The position numbers were made by a program, and so were the translations under genes. From the NCBI GenBank assembly GCA_029936425.1, contig JAPYSU010000008.1, positions 75,469 through 139,468 on the forward strand: a DNA stretch of 64,000 bases. The letters are read 5' to 3'. The notes beneath the pieces are model-generated. The model was not told the origin of the DNA. It saw nothing but the letters and a program-made list of their open reading frames with translations, and did no database searches. The DNA is from Litorimonas sp. GTDB taxonomy: Bacteria > Pseudomonadota > Alphaproteobacteria > Caulobacterales > Maricaulaceae. Positions 35,669 to 44,846 of this stretch are shown one piece after another (positions within the stretch are counted from its first letter, which is position 1; every line of letters begins with the position of its first letter).

Positions 35669-36691
35669 ATGGCCACCAAAATGAATCGCAAATTCATCCT
35701 GAAACGTCGACCCAATGGCTCCCCGGTGGAGAGCGATTTTGAATTGGTGGAAGAACCTATTCCAAGTATCTCGTCCGGCGAATTTCTTGTTCGGAATCAC
35801 TTCATCTCTCTCGATCCGGCTCAACGAGGCTGGATGGATGACTCGCCCTCCTATATGCCCCCTATCGAAATCGGAGCCAGCATTCGTGCGACCACTGTTG
35901 GTCGCGTTGAAGAAAGCAAAAACCCGAATTTTGAGGAAGGCCAATGGGTGCTGGGTCTTAATGGTATTGAAGAGTATTCTTTGGTTCAGGAAGGTGGTTT
36001 CACATCCCCAATCGACACCAGCATTGTTTCCTCACCGACAAATTATTTATCGATTTTAGGCGCGGTGGGAATGACGGCTTATTTTGGTTTGCTAGATTCT
36101 GGGCAGCCTAAAGCTGGGGACACTGTCTTGGTCTCCGGCGCCGCCGGCGCCGTGGGATCGGCCGTCGGACAAATTGCCAAGTTGAAAGACTGCAGAGCCG
36201 TCGGAATTGCCGGGGGGTCAGAAAAATGCAAACGCCTGCTGGAGTATTACGGGTTTGACGCGGCGATTGACTACAGAGGGAAATCACTCGAACAGCTGGA
36301 GAAAGCTATCAAAGATGCTGCGCCCGACGGCGTCGACGTAATATTTGAAAATGTCGGCGGCGATATTCTGGATGCCGGCATTTTGGCTCTGAATGAACAC
36401 GCCAGAGTGGTCCTTTGCGGACTTATTTCTGAATATAATTCAGATCCGAAAGGCGCGCGGAATATCTGGCAACTTATTGTTAAGCAGGCATCCATGAAAG
36501 GATTCCTTATCCGCGATTATGTGCCTAAGTTCGCCGAAGGCGCAGCCGTGATGGCAAGCTGGATAGCCGATGATAAACTAAAATTTGATGAGCACATTGA
36601 GCACGGCATCGAGAACACTTTCGACGCATTTATGCTTTTATTCAGCGGGGGTAATAAAGGAAAACTCATTTTAGACATTAGCGGGAAATAG
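35669..36691 (+). CDS. MDR-family NADP-dependent oxidoreductase (Rieske-paired, 1)
   Basis: The ATG at 35669 is preferred to GTG at 35660. About 340 residues of the zinc-free LTB4DH/YncB type, with ISLDPAQRGWM, the nucleotide loop SGAAGAVGSAVGQIAKLKDCRAVG, and FENVGGDILD. It is immediately upstream of a Rieske oxygenase (gap 1 bp), so the pair is one operon. Probably reduces an enone formed after or before ring hydroxylation. Confidence 0.89.
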   Translation: MATKMNRKFILKRRPNGSPVESDFELVEEPIPSISSGEFLVRNHFISLDPAQRGWMDDSPSYMPPIEIGASIRATTVGRVEESKNPNFEEGQWVLGLNGIEEYSLVQEGGFTSPIDTSIVSSPTNYLSILGAVGMTAYFGLLDSGQPKAGDTVLVSGAAGAVGSAVGQIAKLKDCRAVGIAGGSEKCKRLLEYYGFDAAIDYRGKSLEQLEKAIKDAAPDGVDVIFENVGGDILDAGILALNEHARVVLCGLISEYNSDPKGARNIWQLIVKQASMKGFLIRDYVPKFAEGAAVMASWIADDKLKFDEHIEHGIENTFDAFMLLFSGGNKGKLILDISGK

Positions 36692-36692
36692 A

Positions 36693-37868
36693 ATGACCAA
36701 AGATACAGGGTTACAGAAAACGGCTGAAATCATCTATGATTATGCCGAGAACAAAACGACATACCAGACAGATAAAATTGTCACAATTCCCTCCTCCGCC
36801 TATCTGGATCAGGATATTTGGGAAGCAGAAGTATCCAAAATATTTAAAGAGCTGCCCCTAGCACTCGCGACGACTGCAGAACTTAGGGAACCCCACTCTT
36901 ATAAAGCCATGGATGCTGCGGGCCTTCCAGTCCTTATGACCCGCGGAAAAGACGGAGTCGTTAGGGCCTTTTTGAACGTATGCTCCCACCGCGCCGCCGC
37001 CGTTGCGGAAAACGGCTGCGGCATTAAGAAACGGTTTGCCTGCAAGTATCACGGCTGGACGTATAGCGCAGATGGACGATTGATGGGAGTCGCAGAAGGA
37101 AATACCTTTGGTCATGTCGACAAGTCTACTTTGGGATTACGTGAACTCCCGTGTGAAGAAAAAGGCGGCCTCATATTTGTTATCCTAACGCCGGGCAAAG
37201 AGATAAATCTTGACAATTTCTTGGACGGCATGCTGGATGATCTCGAAAATGCAAATTTCAAAGACTGGGCTTATCTTGGTCAACGGGAGTTGACCGGAGC
37301 AAACTGGAAAATTGCGTTTGACGGATATCTTGAAGGGTATCATTTTGCGCAGCTCCATCCAGAGACCATTCACCCGCGCACCCTGTCAAACTTAACACAT
37401 TACGAATCTTTTGGCCCGCATATGCGCATAGGTTTTGCACAGACGGACATAAAGGAAAAGTTAGATGCCGCTCCTAAAGAGAAATGGGGTGAGATGGAAA
37501 ATACAGGGTATGACTTCGTTCGAATTCTTTTCCCCAATGTGTCTGTTTTCTTGGCGCCCGAAATAACCCAGGTGGCTCAGCTCTTTCCGGGCGAAACGCC
37601 GGATAAAAACCGCACAGTTTTGACATTCTTCCGACCCGATCCACCTAAAGATGATGAAGATAAAGCGGCGCTAGAAGGAATGATGGACTTTCTTCATGAT
37701 GTTGTGCGCGATGAAGATTATGCGACCGGCGACCAAATTCAGAAAGGGTTGGAGTCCGGAGCGCACAAATCTATAATTTTGGGCAAAAACGAACGCGGGA
37801 ACCAGTTCTTTCATGAGTGTCTTGCTTACTACATGAATGACCGCAAAGGTCCGATGCCAACAATTTAG
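36693..37868 (+). CDS. Rieske non-haem iron oxygenase alpha subunit (1)
   Basis: A 391-residue aromatic-ring- or steroid-hydroxylating-type alpha subunit. The Rieske [2Fe-2S] centre uses Cys97-x-His99 and Cys117-x-x-His120 (CSHR and CKYHGW). The mononuclear iron site has His217 and His222 in EGYHFAQLH. No beta subunit is nearby, so it is probably an alpha-only oxygenase such as 3-ketosteroid 9alpha-hydroxylase relatives. Electrons may come through the Rieske ferredoxin at 50231. Confidence 0.9.
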   Translation: MTKDTGLQKTAEIIYDYAENKTTYQTDKIVTIPSSAYLDQDIWEAEVSKIFKELPLALATTAELREPHSYKAMDAAGLPVLMTRGKDGVVRAFLNVCSHRAAAVAENGCGIKKRFACKYHGWTYSADGRLMGVAEGNTFGHVDKSTLGLRELPCEEKGGLIFVILTPGKEINLDNFLDGMLDDLENANFKDWAYLGQRELTGANWKIAFDGYLEGYHFAQLHPETIHPRTLSNLTHYESFGPHMRIGFAQTDIKEKLDAAPKEKWGEMENTGYDFVRILFPNVSVFLAPEITQVAQLFPGETPDKNRTVLTFFRPDPPKDDEDKAALEGMMDFLHDVVRDEDYATGDQIQKGLESGAHKSIILGKNERGNQFFHECLAYYMNDRKGPMPTI

Positions 37869-37900
37869 AGTGTGGGCTTCAATTTAGTTGGTCACAAAAA

Positions 37901-37933
37901 AATATTTAAGGCGTTTCCCCACAGGAAGCGCCT
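37901..37933 (-). terminator. Terminator for the thiolase-like/DUF35 operon
   Basis: A 10-bp stem with one wobble pair (AGGCGTTTCC at 37909-37918, GGAAGCGCCT at 37924-37933). On the minus strand it is followed by a T-rich run (TTAAATATTTTTTT). It also lies 3' of the rightward Rieske gene. Confidence 0.7.
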
Positions 37934-37962
37934 AGTTCTTTGCTTTGCCCTAAAGTGTTCAG

Positions 37963-39108
37963 TTAAACTGAGAGAATATTTACCGCGCTTATGCCGGGCG
38001 CGCCATAAACATGAGTGTAACCGGTTTTCGGCGAGTTGGGCACTTGCCGCTTTCCTGCCACGCCTCTCAATTGCAAACATATTTCATAAACCTGCCGGAG
38101 ACCAGACGCCCCGATCGGTTCCCCGTTCGCTAGACATCCACCATCTGTATTGATTGGCATGGAGCCGCCTATGGCTGTAGCCCGGTCTCGGATAAGCTTT
38201 TCTTGCTCCCCATGTTCACAAAATCCGTTTTCCGCCATATGCATTATCTCGGCGCCTGTTTCTGTGTCCTGCAATTGAAGAACATCAATTTCATCCGGCC
38301 CAATCGAGGCCGCTTCGAACGCGGCTTTAGCGGCGTCAGCTGTGACTGCAGGCCCCAGGTTTTTGGCGAGAGATGTTTCATAAACTTCGAAACTGCCATA
38401 TTGCCGTGTCCGCATTTCCATCGCGTCTAGAAATATAGGCTTTGCTCCCATTCGCTTCGCCTCTTCCTCGCTCGTCAAAATAATTGCGGCGCCGCCTTGA
38501 GACGGGCTGCAGAACATAAATTTGGTAAGCGGGTCACTGACCATAGTCGATTGTGCAATATAGTCTGCGGAGACGGGATCCGTCCGCCAGGCATTCGGAT
38601 TCAACGAACCATTATGGAAGGCTTTTTCGGCAACTTGGGCCAAAGTCTGTTTGCTAATGCCGTGCTCATGCATGTACCTTTGGATTTTCAGCGCGAAAAA
38701 CTGCGTGGTCACCATCAAGCCCGTTTCGGAAAACCAAGAAGGAACTCCGTTATTCCTTGCGTTAGGGGAGAAGGCTCCGCGTTGATGTTTATCAAACCCA
38801 AGCGCTAAGGCATATTTTGCAGTTCCAGCGCGCACCGCATTTGCAGCAGCGAATAAAGAACTGCCTCCCGTTGCACAGCCGGTGTAAAGATTGACAAATG
38901 GCAGTCCCGTTAATCCGAGTTCGTTAACTGCCGCCATAGCGTAGCCCCCATCGCGGGAACCTCCAAACCCGATATTAATATCCCGCCAGTCCAGTCCCGC
39001 ATCTTTCAATGCAAGGCGGGTAGCCTCTACGCCCATGTCCAGAGCTGATTTTTCAGGAAATTTACCAAATGGGTGGAGCCCCATACCTACAATTGCTACG
39101 CGGCTCAT
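37963..39108 (-). CDS. Thiolase-superfamily protein, Ltp2-like aldolase candidate
   Basis: A 381-residue thiolase fold (AIVGMGLHPFGKFPEKSALDMG). The nucleophile-region Cys is kept (TGCATGGSS, Cys78). The thiolase GHP general-base motif reads GEP here (GGCLANGEPIGASG) and the C-terminal CxG Cys is absent (YGAPGISAVN). This pattern fits lipid-transfer-protein-like aldolases such as Ltp2, which work with a DUF35 partner to cleave steroid side-chain CoA esters. The DUF35 gene is directly upstream, overlapping. A retro-aldol role is inferred. Confidence 0.85.
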   Translation of the reverse strand: MSRVAIVGMGLHPFGKFPEKSALDMGVEATRLALKDAGLDWRDINIGFGGSRDGGYAMAAVNELGLTGLPFVNLYTGCATGGSSLFAAANAVRAGTAKYALALGFDKHQRGAFSPNARNNGVPSWFSETGLMVTTQFFALKIQRYMHEHGISKQTLAQVAEKAFHNGSLNPNAWRTDPVSADYIAQSTMVSDPLTKFMFCSPSQGGAAIILTSEEEAKRMGAKPIFLDAMEMRTRQYGSFEVYETSLAKNLGPAVTADAAKAAFEAASIGPDEIDVLQLQDTETGAEIMHMAENGFCEHGEQEKLIRDRATAIGGSMPINTDGGCLANGEPIGASGLRQVYEICLQLRGVAGKRQVPNSPKTGYTHVYGAPGISAVNILSV

Positions 39109-39551
39109 CAGCCAATCTCCCGGTCGAAAACAAATGTAAGAATTGAGTCGCCATTCTCATCAGTCCGGAAAGGTTTGAGGGCCAAAATATACGGGTCACC
39201 AATATTAAGTGCCTTTGCCTGGTTCACATTTAGGCGCGTCTTGACTTTAACGCCGCTTGGCATTTCCACCAGACCAATACCGTAGGGCGTAAAAGTGTCT
39301 TTAGTCTCCCCAGAGTTATAAGGCGGTTTGGGCATATAATGCTGTATGGTCCATGACCATAAAACGCCCTGATTGCCGAGGTTTTCTCTCTCTAGATTCT
39401 CGCTAGAACACTGACTACAGCTAGACCGAATAGGAAAATATATCTCTCCGCAATTGCTGCAACGTGACCCGATCAAGCTTGGTTGATCTGTAAAGAGGTC
39501 AGTCGCGATGTGTCTTCCAGAGGTGGAATTTGGGGAGCTGATATCTGTCAT
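39108..39551 (-). CDS. DUF35 OB-fold protein with zinc ribbon
   Basis: A 147-residue protein: rubredoxin-like zinc ribbon with Cys31, Cys34, Cys45 and Cys48 (CSNCG, CSQC), then the OB-fold DUF35 domain (WSWTIQHYMPKPPY, YGIGLVEMPSGVKVKTRL). It is translationally coupled to the thiolase-like gene. In steroid-degrading bacteria such proteins (ChsH2 DUF35) activate Ltp2-type aldolases; the same complex is likely here. Confidence 0.9.
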   Translation of the reverse strand: MTDISSPNSTSGRHIATDLFTDQPSLIGSRCSNCGEIYFPIRSSCSQCSSENLERENLGNQGVLWSWTIQHYMPKPPYNSGETKDTFTPYGIGLVEMPSGVKVKTRLNVNQAKALNIGDPYILALKPFRTDENGDSILTFVFDREIG

Positions 39552-39670
39552 ACGACTAGAATTACCATTTATCTGCGGCTGTATCTCCCCTCTAAAAGGT
39601 CAGTGTATTTCAGTACCCATTTTATGGTTGAGGTTGGGTATAGAATAAGTTGAGCCGATAGAGAGATTCC

Positions 39671-40675
39671 ATGCCCAACCCGGAAAACAAACAATGGCTG
39701 ATAGATGGAAACCCTGCTGGCCGGAAAGTTGCGAAGTCGGATTTTAAAAAAGTATCTGCCCCTGTCCCAGATCTGACAGATGGTCAGGTTATGGTAGAAG
39801 TCAGATATTTGGAATTCACCCCCTCCTTAAAAGGACAAATGGAAAATCGTTTGGCCTATGCCGCCAAGACTGAAAAGGGGCAGGTCATGCGGGGCCGCGG
39901 AATAGGACGCGTGATAGAGAGTCGTAGCTCCAATTTTAAGACTGGAATGACGGTCCACGGCTATCTGGGGTGGCAGACCCATTCGGTGATGGAAAGTCAG
40001 GACCTCACTATTCTTCCCGATGATGATCTCACCAGGCTTCATCTCGGCCCATTAGGCTCAACCGGAATGGCAGCCTATTTTGGCTTCTTCGACGCTGGAA
40101 AACCGAAGTCTGGCGATCATGTCCTAATTTCAGGCGCAGCCGGGGCCGTAGGATCAATGGTGGGGCAAATGGCAAAAATTTCGGGGTGCAAAGTGGTCGG
40201 TGTCGCGGGAGGGGCTCGCAAATGTAAGCACCTAATTGAAGGCTTGGAGTTGCATGGAGCGATTGACTATAAGTCCGAAGACTTAAAGGCGGCAATGAAA
40301 CAACACGCACCAAAAGGATTTGATGTTGTTTTCGATAATGTCGGCGGCCCTTTCCTGGACGCGGCTCTTGCGAATATGGCTGTCGGAGCACGAGTTGTAA
40401 TCTGCGGAGCGATATCACGTTATGAGACAGACAACCCGCCGCCTGGCCCAAAAAATTATTTTCAGCTTGTCCATAAACGCGCAAATATGCGGGGTATCTT
40501 ATCTCCGGATTATAAAGAGCAATTTCCTGAAGCCCGCGCCCAGATAAAGTCATGGATTGCTGAAGACAAATTTCGGTATTTCGAGGATATCCAAGAAGGC
40601 TTCGACAATATACCGTCGACCTTTATGAGACTGTTTTCCGGTAAAAATCTTGGGAAACAACTCCTCAGAATTTAA
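39671..40675 (+). CDS. MDR-family NADP-dependent oxidoreductase (Rieske-paired, 2)
   Basis: A 334-residue paralogue of the other MDR genes: WLIDGNPAGRKV, LEFTPSLKGQM, SGAAGAVGSMVGQMAKISGCKVVG and FDNVGGPFLD. Its stop overlaps the stop of the convergent Rieske gene by 4 bp, so transcripts are antisense at the ends. It probably reduces an unsaturated ketone intermediate. Confidence 0.89.
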   Translation: MPNPENKQWLIDGNPAGRKVAKSDFKKVSAPVPDLTDGQVMVEVRYLEFTPSLKGQMENRLAYAAKTEKGQVMRGRGIGRVIESRSSNFKTGMTVHGYLGWQTHSVMESQDLTILPDDDLTRLHLGPLGSTGMAAYFGFFDAGKPKSGDHVLISGAAGAVGSMVGQMAKISGCKVVGVAGGARKCKHLIEGLELHGAIDYKSEDLKAAMKQHAPKGFDVVFDNVGGPFLDAALANMAVGARVVICGAISRYETDNPPPGPKNYFQLVHKRANMRGILSPDYKEQFPEARAQIKSWIAEDKFRYFEDIQEGFDNIPSTFMRLFSGKNLGKQLLRI

Positions 40676-42066
40676 GGCTTTGGAATAGCTTCCCCGCGCT
40701 CTCCGGTCGCAATGAAGTTATCGATCATTTGGTGCATATATCGAATTCTGGCTTCTGTATAATTGCTAAAATGAACGACGCCTTCTGCGGAGGATTTCAT
40801 ACCTGTCTGCACGTGTGGGATATTCCCAAAGTCCTGATCAAAAACCATTTTCAAAGAGGAAGATCCGGGGTTTTGATCCGAGAACCGATCATCATAACCC
40901 AGTACCGTCTTTTGAGCGCGCGGGGGTCTCTTGGCACCTTTTGGCAGAGGCGCCATCAGCATAACATCCATGATTGACCCTTCAGGATTGCCCGGTTCAG
41001 GGCGCCATCTATATACTAGCTTCGGCCCATACCCCGCCCAAAATGCCATATTAGGGAAAACACCATATAGGAGATAGTCCAACACCTCTGCATCTTTGGC
41101 ATCGCTGTGATCATACCCTGTCTCTGCCGTTAGTCGCGTTCTCGTATGGTCTGCCAACAAGCTTCGTGTCCGGAAATCGGCGGGCAAGCTATCTATGTCC
41201 ACCCCATCCGTGCGGGAGTCTCCACGCTTTTGCATGAGCGCGAGTTGCTCTATATCCGTCAGAGGCGGATCCAATGAAGGGGAGGCAGTTGCGCCGGCCG
41301 AGATGTGTCTGGAAATATAATTATTTAAAGAATCATATTGAGAATTAATATCTGCAATCGATGGCAATAATTGGGGGTGTGTCGTTTGGGAATGGTGGCT
41401 TTCCATAAAGGGCTCAGCTGTCGTTTTCCAATTGGCACGAACATGCTTTTCAAACCAGAATTCACAATACCGGTTATCCCAATCATAAGGCTTGAAATGT
41501 TTGATCATGGGGGCAGCCCAATCTCCAAACTCTGGAGCGTCTTGATCCATATTTATAAAGACAAACCCACCCCAAACAGCAACCTTCGCCTGAGGGAGTT
41601 GCGAGTTCTCTGAGTTCCATTGTGGCATATCCCAAGCTATTGGGTTGTTCACCAATTCGCCGGTATTGCTCCATGCTATTGCGTGAAACGGGCACACAAA
41701 TTTTGTTTTATTGCAATGGCCCGTAATTAATTTGCGTCCGCGATGGAGACAGGAATTAAAGAACGCTTTAACTCCATTTTCAGTTTGAGTGATAATTAGA
41801 GACTTGTCTGAAATTTCGTATAGAAAACAATCGCCAATTTTTGGAATGTCTTGGATCATACAGGCCATCTGCCACGTTCGCGTCCAAAGGTACTTGTTTT
41901 CTTTTTCAAAAAAATCGCGTGACCAGTAACGCTCGACCGAAACAGGCTCTAGCTTTGCTTCTATCTTATCCGCGTGCCGTAAAAAATCTGGCGCGCCTGA
42001 TTTATCTGCCGAAATGATCTCCTCATAGGTAAGGTCCGGCCGCGTACTTAGCTTACTTTTATCCAT
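40672..42066 (-). CDS. Rieske non-haem iron oxygenase alpha subunit (2)
   Basis: The ATG at 42066 is preferred to a TTG at 42081. The 464-residue protein has Rieske ligands Cys106-x-His108 and Cys125-x-x-His128 (CLHRGR, CPFHAIAW) and mononuclear iron ligands His225 and His230 (ESHHSQTTHP). It is longer than the first and closer to large alpha subunits acting on bulky substrates. No beta subunit is seen. Confidence 0.9.
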   Translation of the reverse strand: MDKSKLSTRPDLTYEEIISADKSGAPDFLRHADKIEAKLEPVSVERYWSRDFFEKENKYLWTRTWQMACMIQDIPKIGDCFLYEISDKSLIITQTENGVKAFFNSCLHRGRKLITGHCNKTKFVCPFHAIAWSNTGELVNNPIAWDMPQWNSENSQLPQAKVAVWGGFVFINMDQDAPEFGDWAAPMIKHFKPYDWDNRYCEFWFEKHVRANWKTTAEPFMESHHSQTTHPQLLPSIADINSQYDSLNNYISRHISAGATASPSLDPPLTDIEQLALMQKRGDSRTDGVDIDSLPADFRTRSLLADHTRTRLTAETGYDHSDAKDAEVLDYLLYGVFPNMAFWAGYGPKLVYRWRPEPGNPEGSIMDVMLMAPLPKGAKRPPRAQKTVLGYDDRFSDQNPGSSSLKMVFDQDFGNIPHVQTGMKSSAEGVVHFSNYTEARIRYMHQMIDNFIATGERGEAIPKP

Positions 42067-42230
42067 TTTATCCGGTCTCAAATCAAACTATAGTGTTTTT
42101 ATCAACGTTCTTAAATATATTCCAAATTAAGACTGAACCAAGCCCACCTTTATAGATAGGTTTTCCTAAACCCTTATGAATGGCATAAAATGTCCTTCAA
42201 TTTACACAGAATAGATTTCAGGAGAGCGAC

Positions 42231-42989
42231 ATGGATCTGGGGCTAAAGGGCAAGAAGGTAATCTTAACCGGTGGCAGTCGTGGTCTCGGTCGCGCAGCGT
42301 TGGAACATTTCGCCAAGGAAGGAGCCGATGTCGCTTTTTTCTCTCGGAACGAGGAACAGGTCAAAACCGCTGAAAAAGAATTGAAAGCACACGGCGGAAA
42401 AGTGTTTGCCGAAGCTTTCGAAGTTAACGACATGGACGCCTACGGCACCTGGCTTACCAAAGCAGCAGACAAGTTGGGTGGGTGCGATATTTTTGTTCAC
42501 AACATGTCATCTTCAGGCGCAGGGGGATCGGGCGACTGGGATATGACCTACAATCTTGATATTAAAGGCGCTGTTACCTCTATCGAAGCGCTCACCCCTT
42601 ACCTAGAAAAATCAGGAGAAGGCTCCGTGATTTTTATGTCGTCAACAGCGGCAGTTGAGACTTTTATTCGCCCTCAGGCTTTCAATGCTCTAAAAGCCGC
42701 TCTTATCACTTACGGTAAGCAATTATCCCAATCCTTAGGGCCAAAAGGTATTCGCGTGAATATGGTTTCTCCGGGACCCATTTCTTATCCAGGCGGCAAC
42801 TGGTCGAAAGTAAAAGAAGCGAAACCAGAATTCTATGAAAGCCAAGCAGAAATTATGGCTTTAGGCCGCTTTGGAACGCCTGACGAAATTGCAAAGACAG
42901 TCGTCTTTCTCGCAAGTTCGGCATCCAGCTATACAACAGGCACCAATATTATTATTGATGGCGGCTATACAAAACGGGTCCAATTCTAA
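42231..42989 (+). CDS. Divergent SDR-fold protein lacking the catalytic Tyr
   Basis: A 252-residue SDR-fold protein with TGGSRGLG intact, but NNAG replaced by HNMSSSG and the YxxxK motif changed to FNALK (TTC codon for the expected Tyr). Ser is kept in FMSSTAAVE. It probably binds NADP(H) (SRNEEQ after strand 2) but may not be a normal dehydrogenase. It has a strong AGGAGAG site and heads an operon with a small NIPSNAP-like gene and the acyl-CoA synthetase. Confidence 0.87.
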   Translation: MDLGLKGKKVILTGGSRGLGRAALEHFAKEGADVAFFSRNEEQVKTAEKELKAHGGKVFAEAFEVNDMDAYGTWLTKAADKLGGCDIFVHNMSSSGAGGSGDWDMTYNLDIKGAVTSIEALTPYLEKSGEGSVIFMSSTAAVETFIRPQAFNALKAALITYGKQLSQSLGPKGIRVNMVSPGPISYPGGNWSKVKEAKPEFYESQAEIMALGRFGTPDEIAKTVVFLASSASSYTTGTNIIIDGGYTKRVQF

Positions 42990-42998
42990 CCCCGCACG

Positions 42999-43289
42999 AT
43001 GTATATAAAAGCCGAAATCGATATTCGCGAAGGAGAGCGTGAGCGTCTTTCTCGCGTGATATCCCGATATTATGTCCCGATTATGAAAGAAGCTGGCTGG
43101 ACGCTCGTTGCCTCCATGCTCAACCGGGAAAACCCATCGCAGCTCACCAATATTTGGGACGTCGGCGTCTCTCCGGATGCAGGTATTGCTTTTTTAAAAA
43201 CCCACGAAAAATATCCGGAGATGAAAGAAGAGATGGGTAAGAGCACTCTGAACGAAACCCTGACATTTATGGAAGATTGGCTCCCATGA
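42999..43289 (+). CDS. Small dimeric alpha/beta-barrel (NIPSNAP-like) protein
   Basis: A 96-residue protein: MYIKAEIDIREGERERLSR, then AGWTLVASMLNRENPSQLTNIWDVG and a C-terminal helix with YPEMKEEM. This pattern fits NIPSNAP/ABM-type dimeric barrels. It overlaps the acyl-CoA synthetase start by ATGA. It could be a small isomerase, cyclase or monooxygenase acting with the preceding SDR-fold protein. Weak family call. Confidence 0.65.
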   Translation: MYIKAEIDIREGERERLSRVISRYYVPIMKEAGWTLVASMLNRENPSQLTNIWDVGVSPDAGIAFLKTHEKYPEMKEEMGKSTLNETLTFMEDWLP

Positions 43290-44845
43290 GTACAGTTGAA
43301 AGTGCGGTGACGCTAGGGGATTTGGCGCGGATTCAAGCCCAGATAAATCCTGAAAAAACCCTCTACATTTACGAGGACCACCCTCTGAGTTTTGAAGCAT
43401 TTAATGCCCACACCAATCAATTAGCGAATGGCTTGCTTGCCTTAGATATGAAACCCGACGAACGTGTGTGTTACCTCGGTAAAAATACCGTCGCTTATTT
43501 CGAGTTACAGATCGGGGCATCAAAAGCTGGAGGCGTAACCTGCCCTATCAACTGGCGTTTATCAGAACCGGAAATCGCCTACATCCTGTCCAATTCGGAA
43601 AGCCGAATATTATTTGCCGGGCCGGAATTTATGGACAAAGCAAAACGTATAGCAAAATCCAAATCTGACCTTACCGTTATTGCTCTAGAGGAATATGATG
43701 AATGGCGTAACCGTCACTCTACCGAAGAAGTAAAAGTAAACCGCTCCGCTGACGATGACGTGTTGCAGCTATACACTTCCGGTACAACAGGACGGCCAAA
43801 GGGTGTGAGGATGTCCAATGCGGCCATGCTCAGTAACAGACGCCGTGATTTAGATCCTGAAAGCCCGGCTTGGAACCGCTGGACAAGTGACGATGTCGGC
43901 TTGGTATCCATGCCCTGTTTCCATATCGGCGGTACGAGCTTCGGCCTGACAATTCTTTACGCTGGAGCCACCGGGGTGATAATGCCTACTTTTGATGCCG
44001 GCGCTCAATTGGATATTATGGTAAAATACGATATCTCGAAACAATTTATTGTGCCTTCCGCACTCCAAATCATACTTGATGACCCCCGCGTGAACGATAC
44101 TGATTTCTCCAAGCTCAATTATATTCAATATGGCGCATCGCCAATTCCGGTGGAATTGATGAAGGCTTGTATAGATGTGTTCGGATGTCAATTCGTTCAA
44201 AAATACGGGATGACCGAAACCTGTGGTACTTGCGTCGCGCTTCCGCCCGAAGACCACACTATTCCCGAAAACCCGAAAATGAAATCTGTTGGCAAACCTC
44301 TTAATGGTGTTGAAATTCGAATTACCGATTCCGAAGGCCAGGACTGCGCGGTAGGTGAAACCGGGGAGATCGTAATCCGATCCGCCAGCAATATGAGCGG
44401 GTATTGGAAGAATGAGGAAGCTACAAAGCAAACCTTCTTTGAAGGCGGCTGGTTACGCTCGGGCGACGCCGGTTTCTTAGATGATGAAGGCTATCTCTAT
44501 ATACAGGACCGTATCAAAGACATGATTGTTTCCGGCGGCGAAAATATTTATTCGGCCGAGGTCGAAATTGCTTTGCTTGAGGACCCATTGGTTCAGCAAG
44601 TTGCCGTTATCGGTGTGCCTGACGAAAAATGGGGCGAAGCTGTCATGGCTTACATTGTTCTCAAAGAGAATGCGTCGACAACATCAGAGAATATAATCGA
44701 GAATTGCCATTCCAAAATCGCTAAATTTAAGTGTCCAAAAAAGGTTGAGTTTCTGACAGCCCTGCCACGCAATGCCTCGGGCAAGATTTTAAAGCGGGAA
44801 TTACGAGCGCCGCATTGGGGCGGAATGAATCGCGGCGTTAATTAG
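43286..44845 (+). CDS. Acyl-CoA synthetase (AMP-forming)
   Basis: The ATG at 43286 overlaps the preceding stop; a TTG at 43277 is less likely. The 519-residue protein has the phosphate loop YTSGTTGRPKGV, YGMTETCG, GWLRSGDAGFLDDEGYLYIQDR, and the C-terminal Lys motif NASGKILKRELR. It activates a carboxylic acid, probably the carboxylated side chain or ring-cleavage product, as CoA ester for the acyl-CoA dehydrogenases and aldolase. Confidence 0.92.
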   Translation: MSTVESAVTLGDLARIQAQINPEKTLYIYEDHPLSFEAFNAHTNQLANGLLALDMKPDERVCYLGKNTVAYFELQIGASKAGGVTCPINWRLSEPEIAYILSNSESRILFAGPEFMDKAKRIAKSKSDLTVIALEEYDEWRNRHSTEEVKVNRSADDDVLQLYTSGTTGRPKGVRMSNAAMLSNRRRDLDPESPAWNRWTSDDVGLVSMPCFHIGGTSFGLTILYAGATGVIMPTFDAGAQLDIMVKYDISKQFIVPSALQIILDDPRVNDTDFSKLNYIQYGASPIPVELMKACIDVFGCQFVQKYGMTETCGTCVALPPEDHTIPENPKMKSVGKPLNGVEIRITDSEGQDCAVGETGEIVIRSASNMSGYWKNEEATKQTFFEGGWLRSGDAGFLDDEGYLYIQDRIKDMIVSGGENIYSAEVEIALLEDPLVQQVAVIGVPDEKWGEAVMAYIVLKENASTTSENIIENCHSKIAKFKCPKKVEFLTALPRNASGKILKRELRAPHWGGMNRGVN

Positions 44846-44846
44846 T

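Noticed and set aside
37963..39108. Plain acetyl-CoA acetyltransferase call
   Set aside because: The GHP motif and second Cys needed for thiolysis are missing and the DUF35 partner indicates a different reaction.
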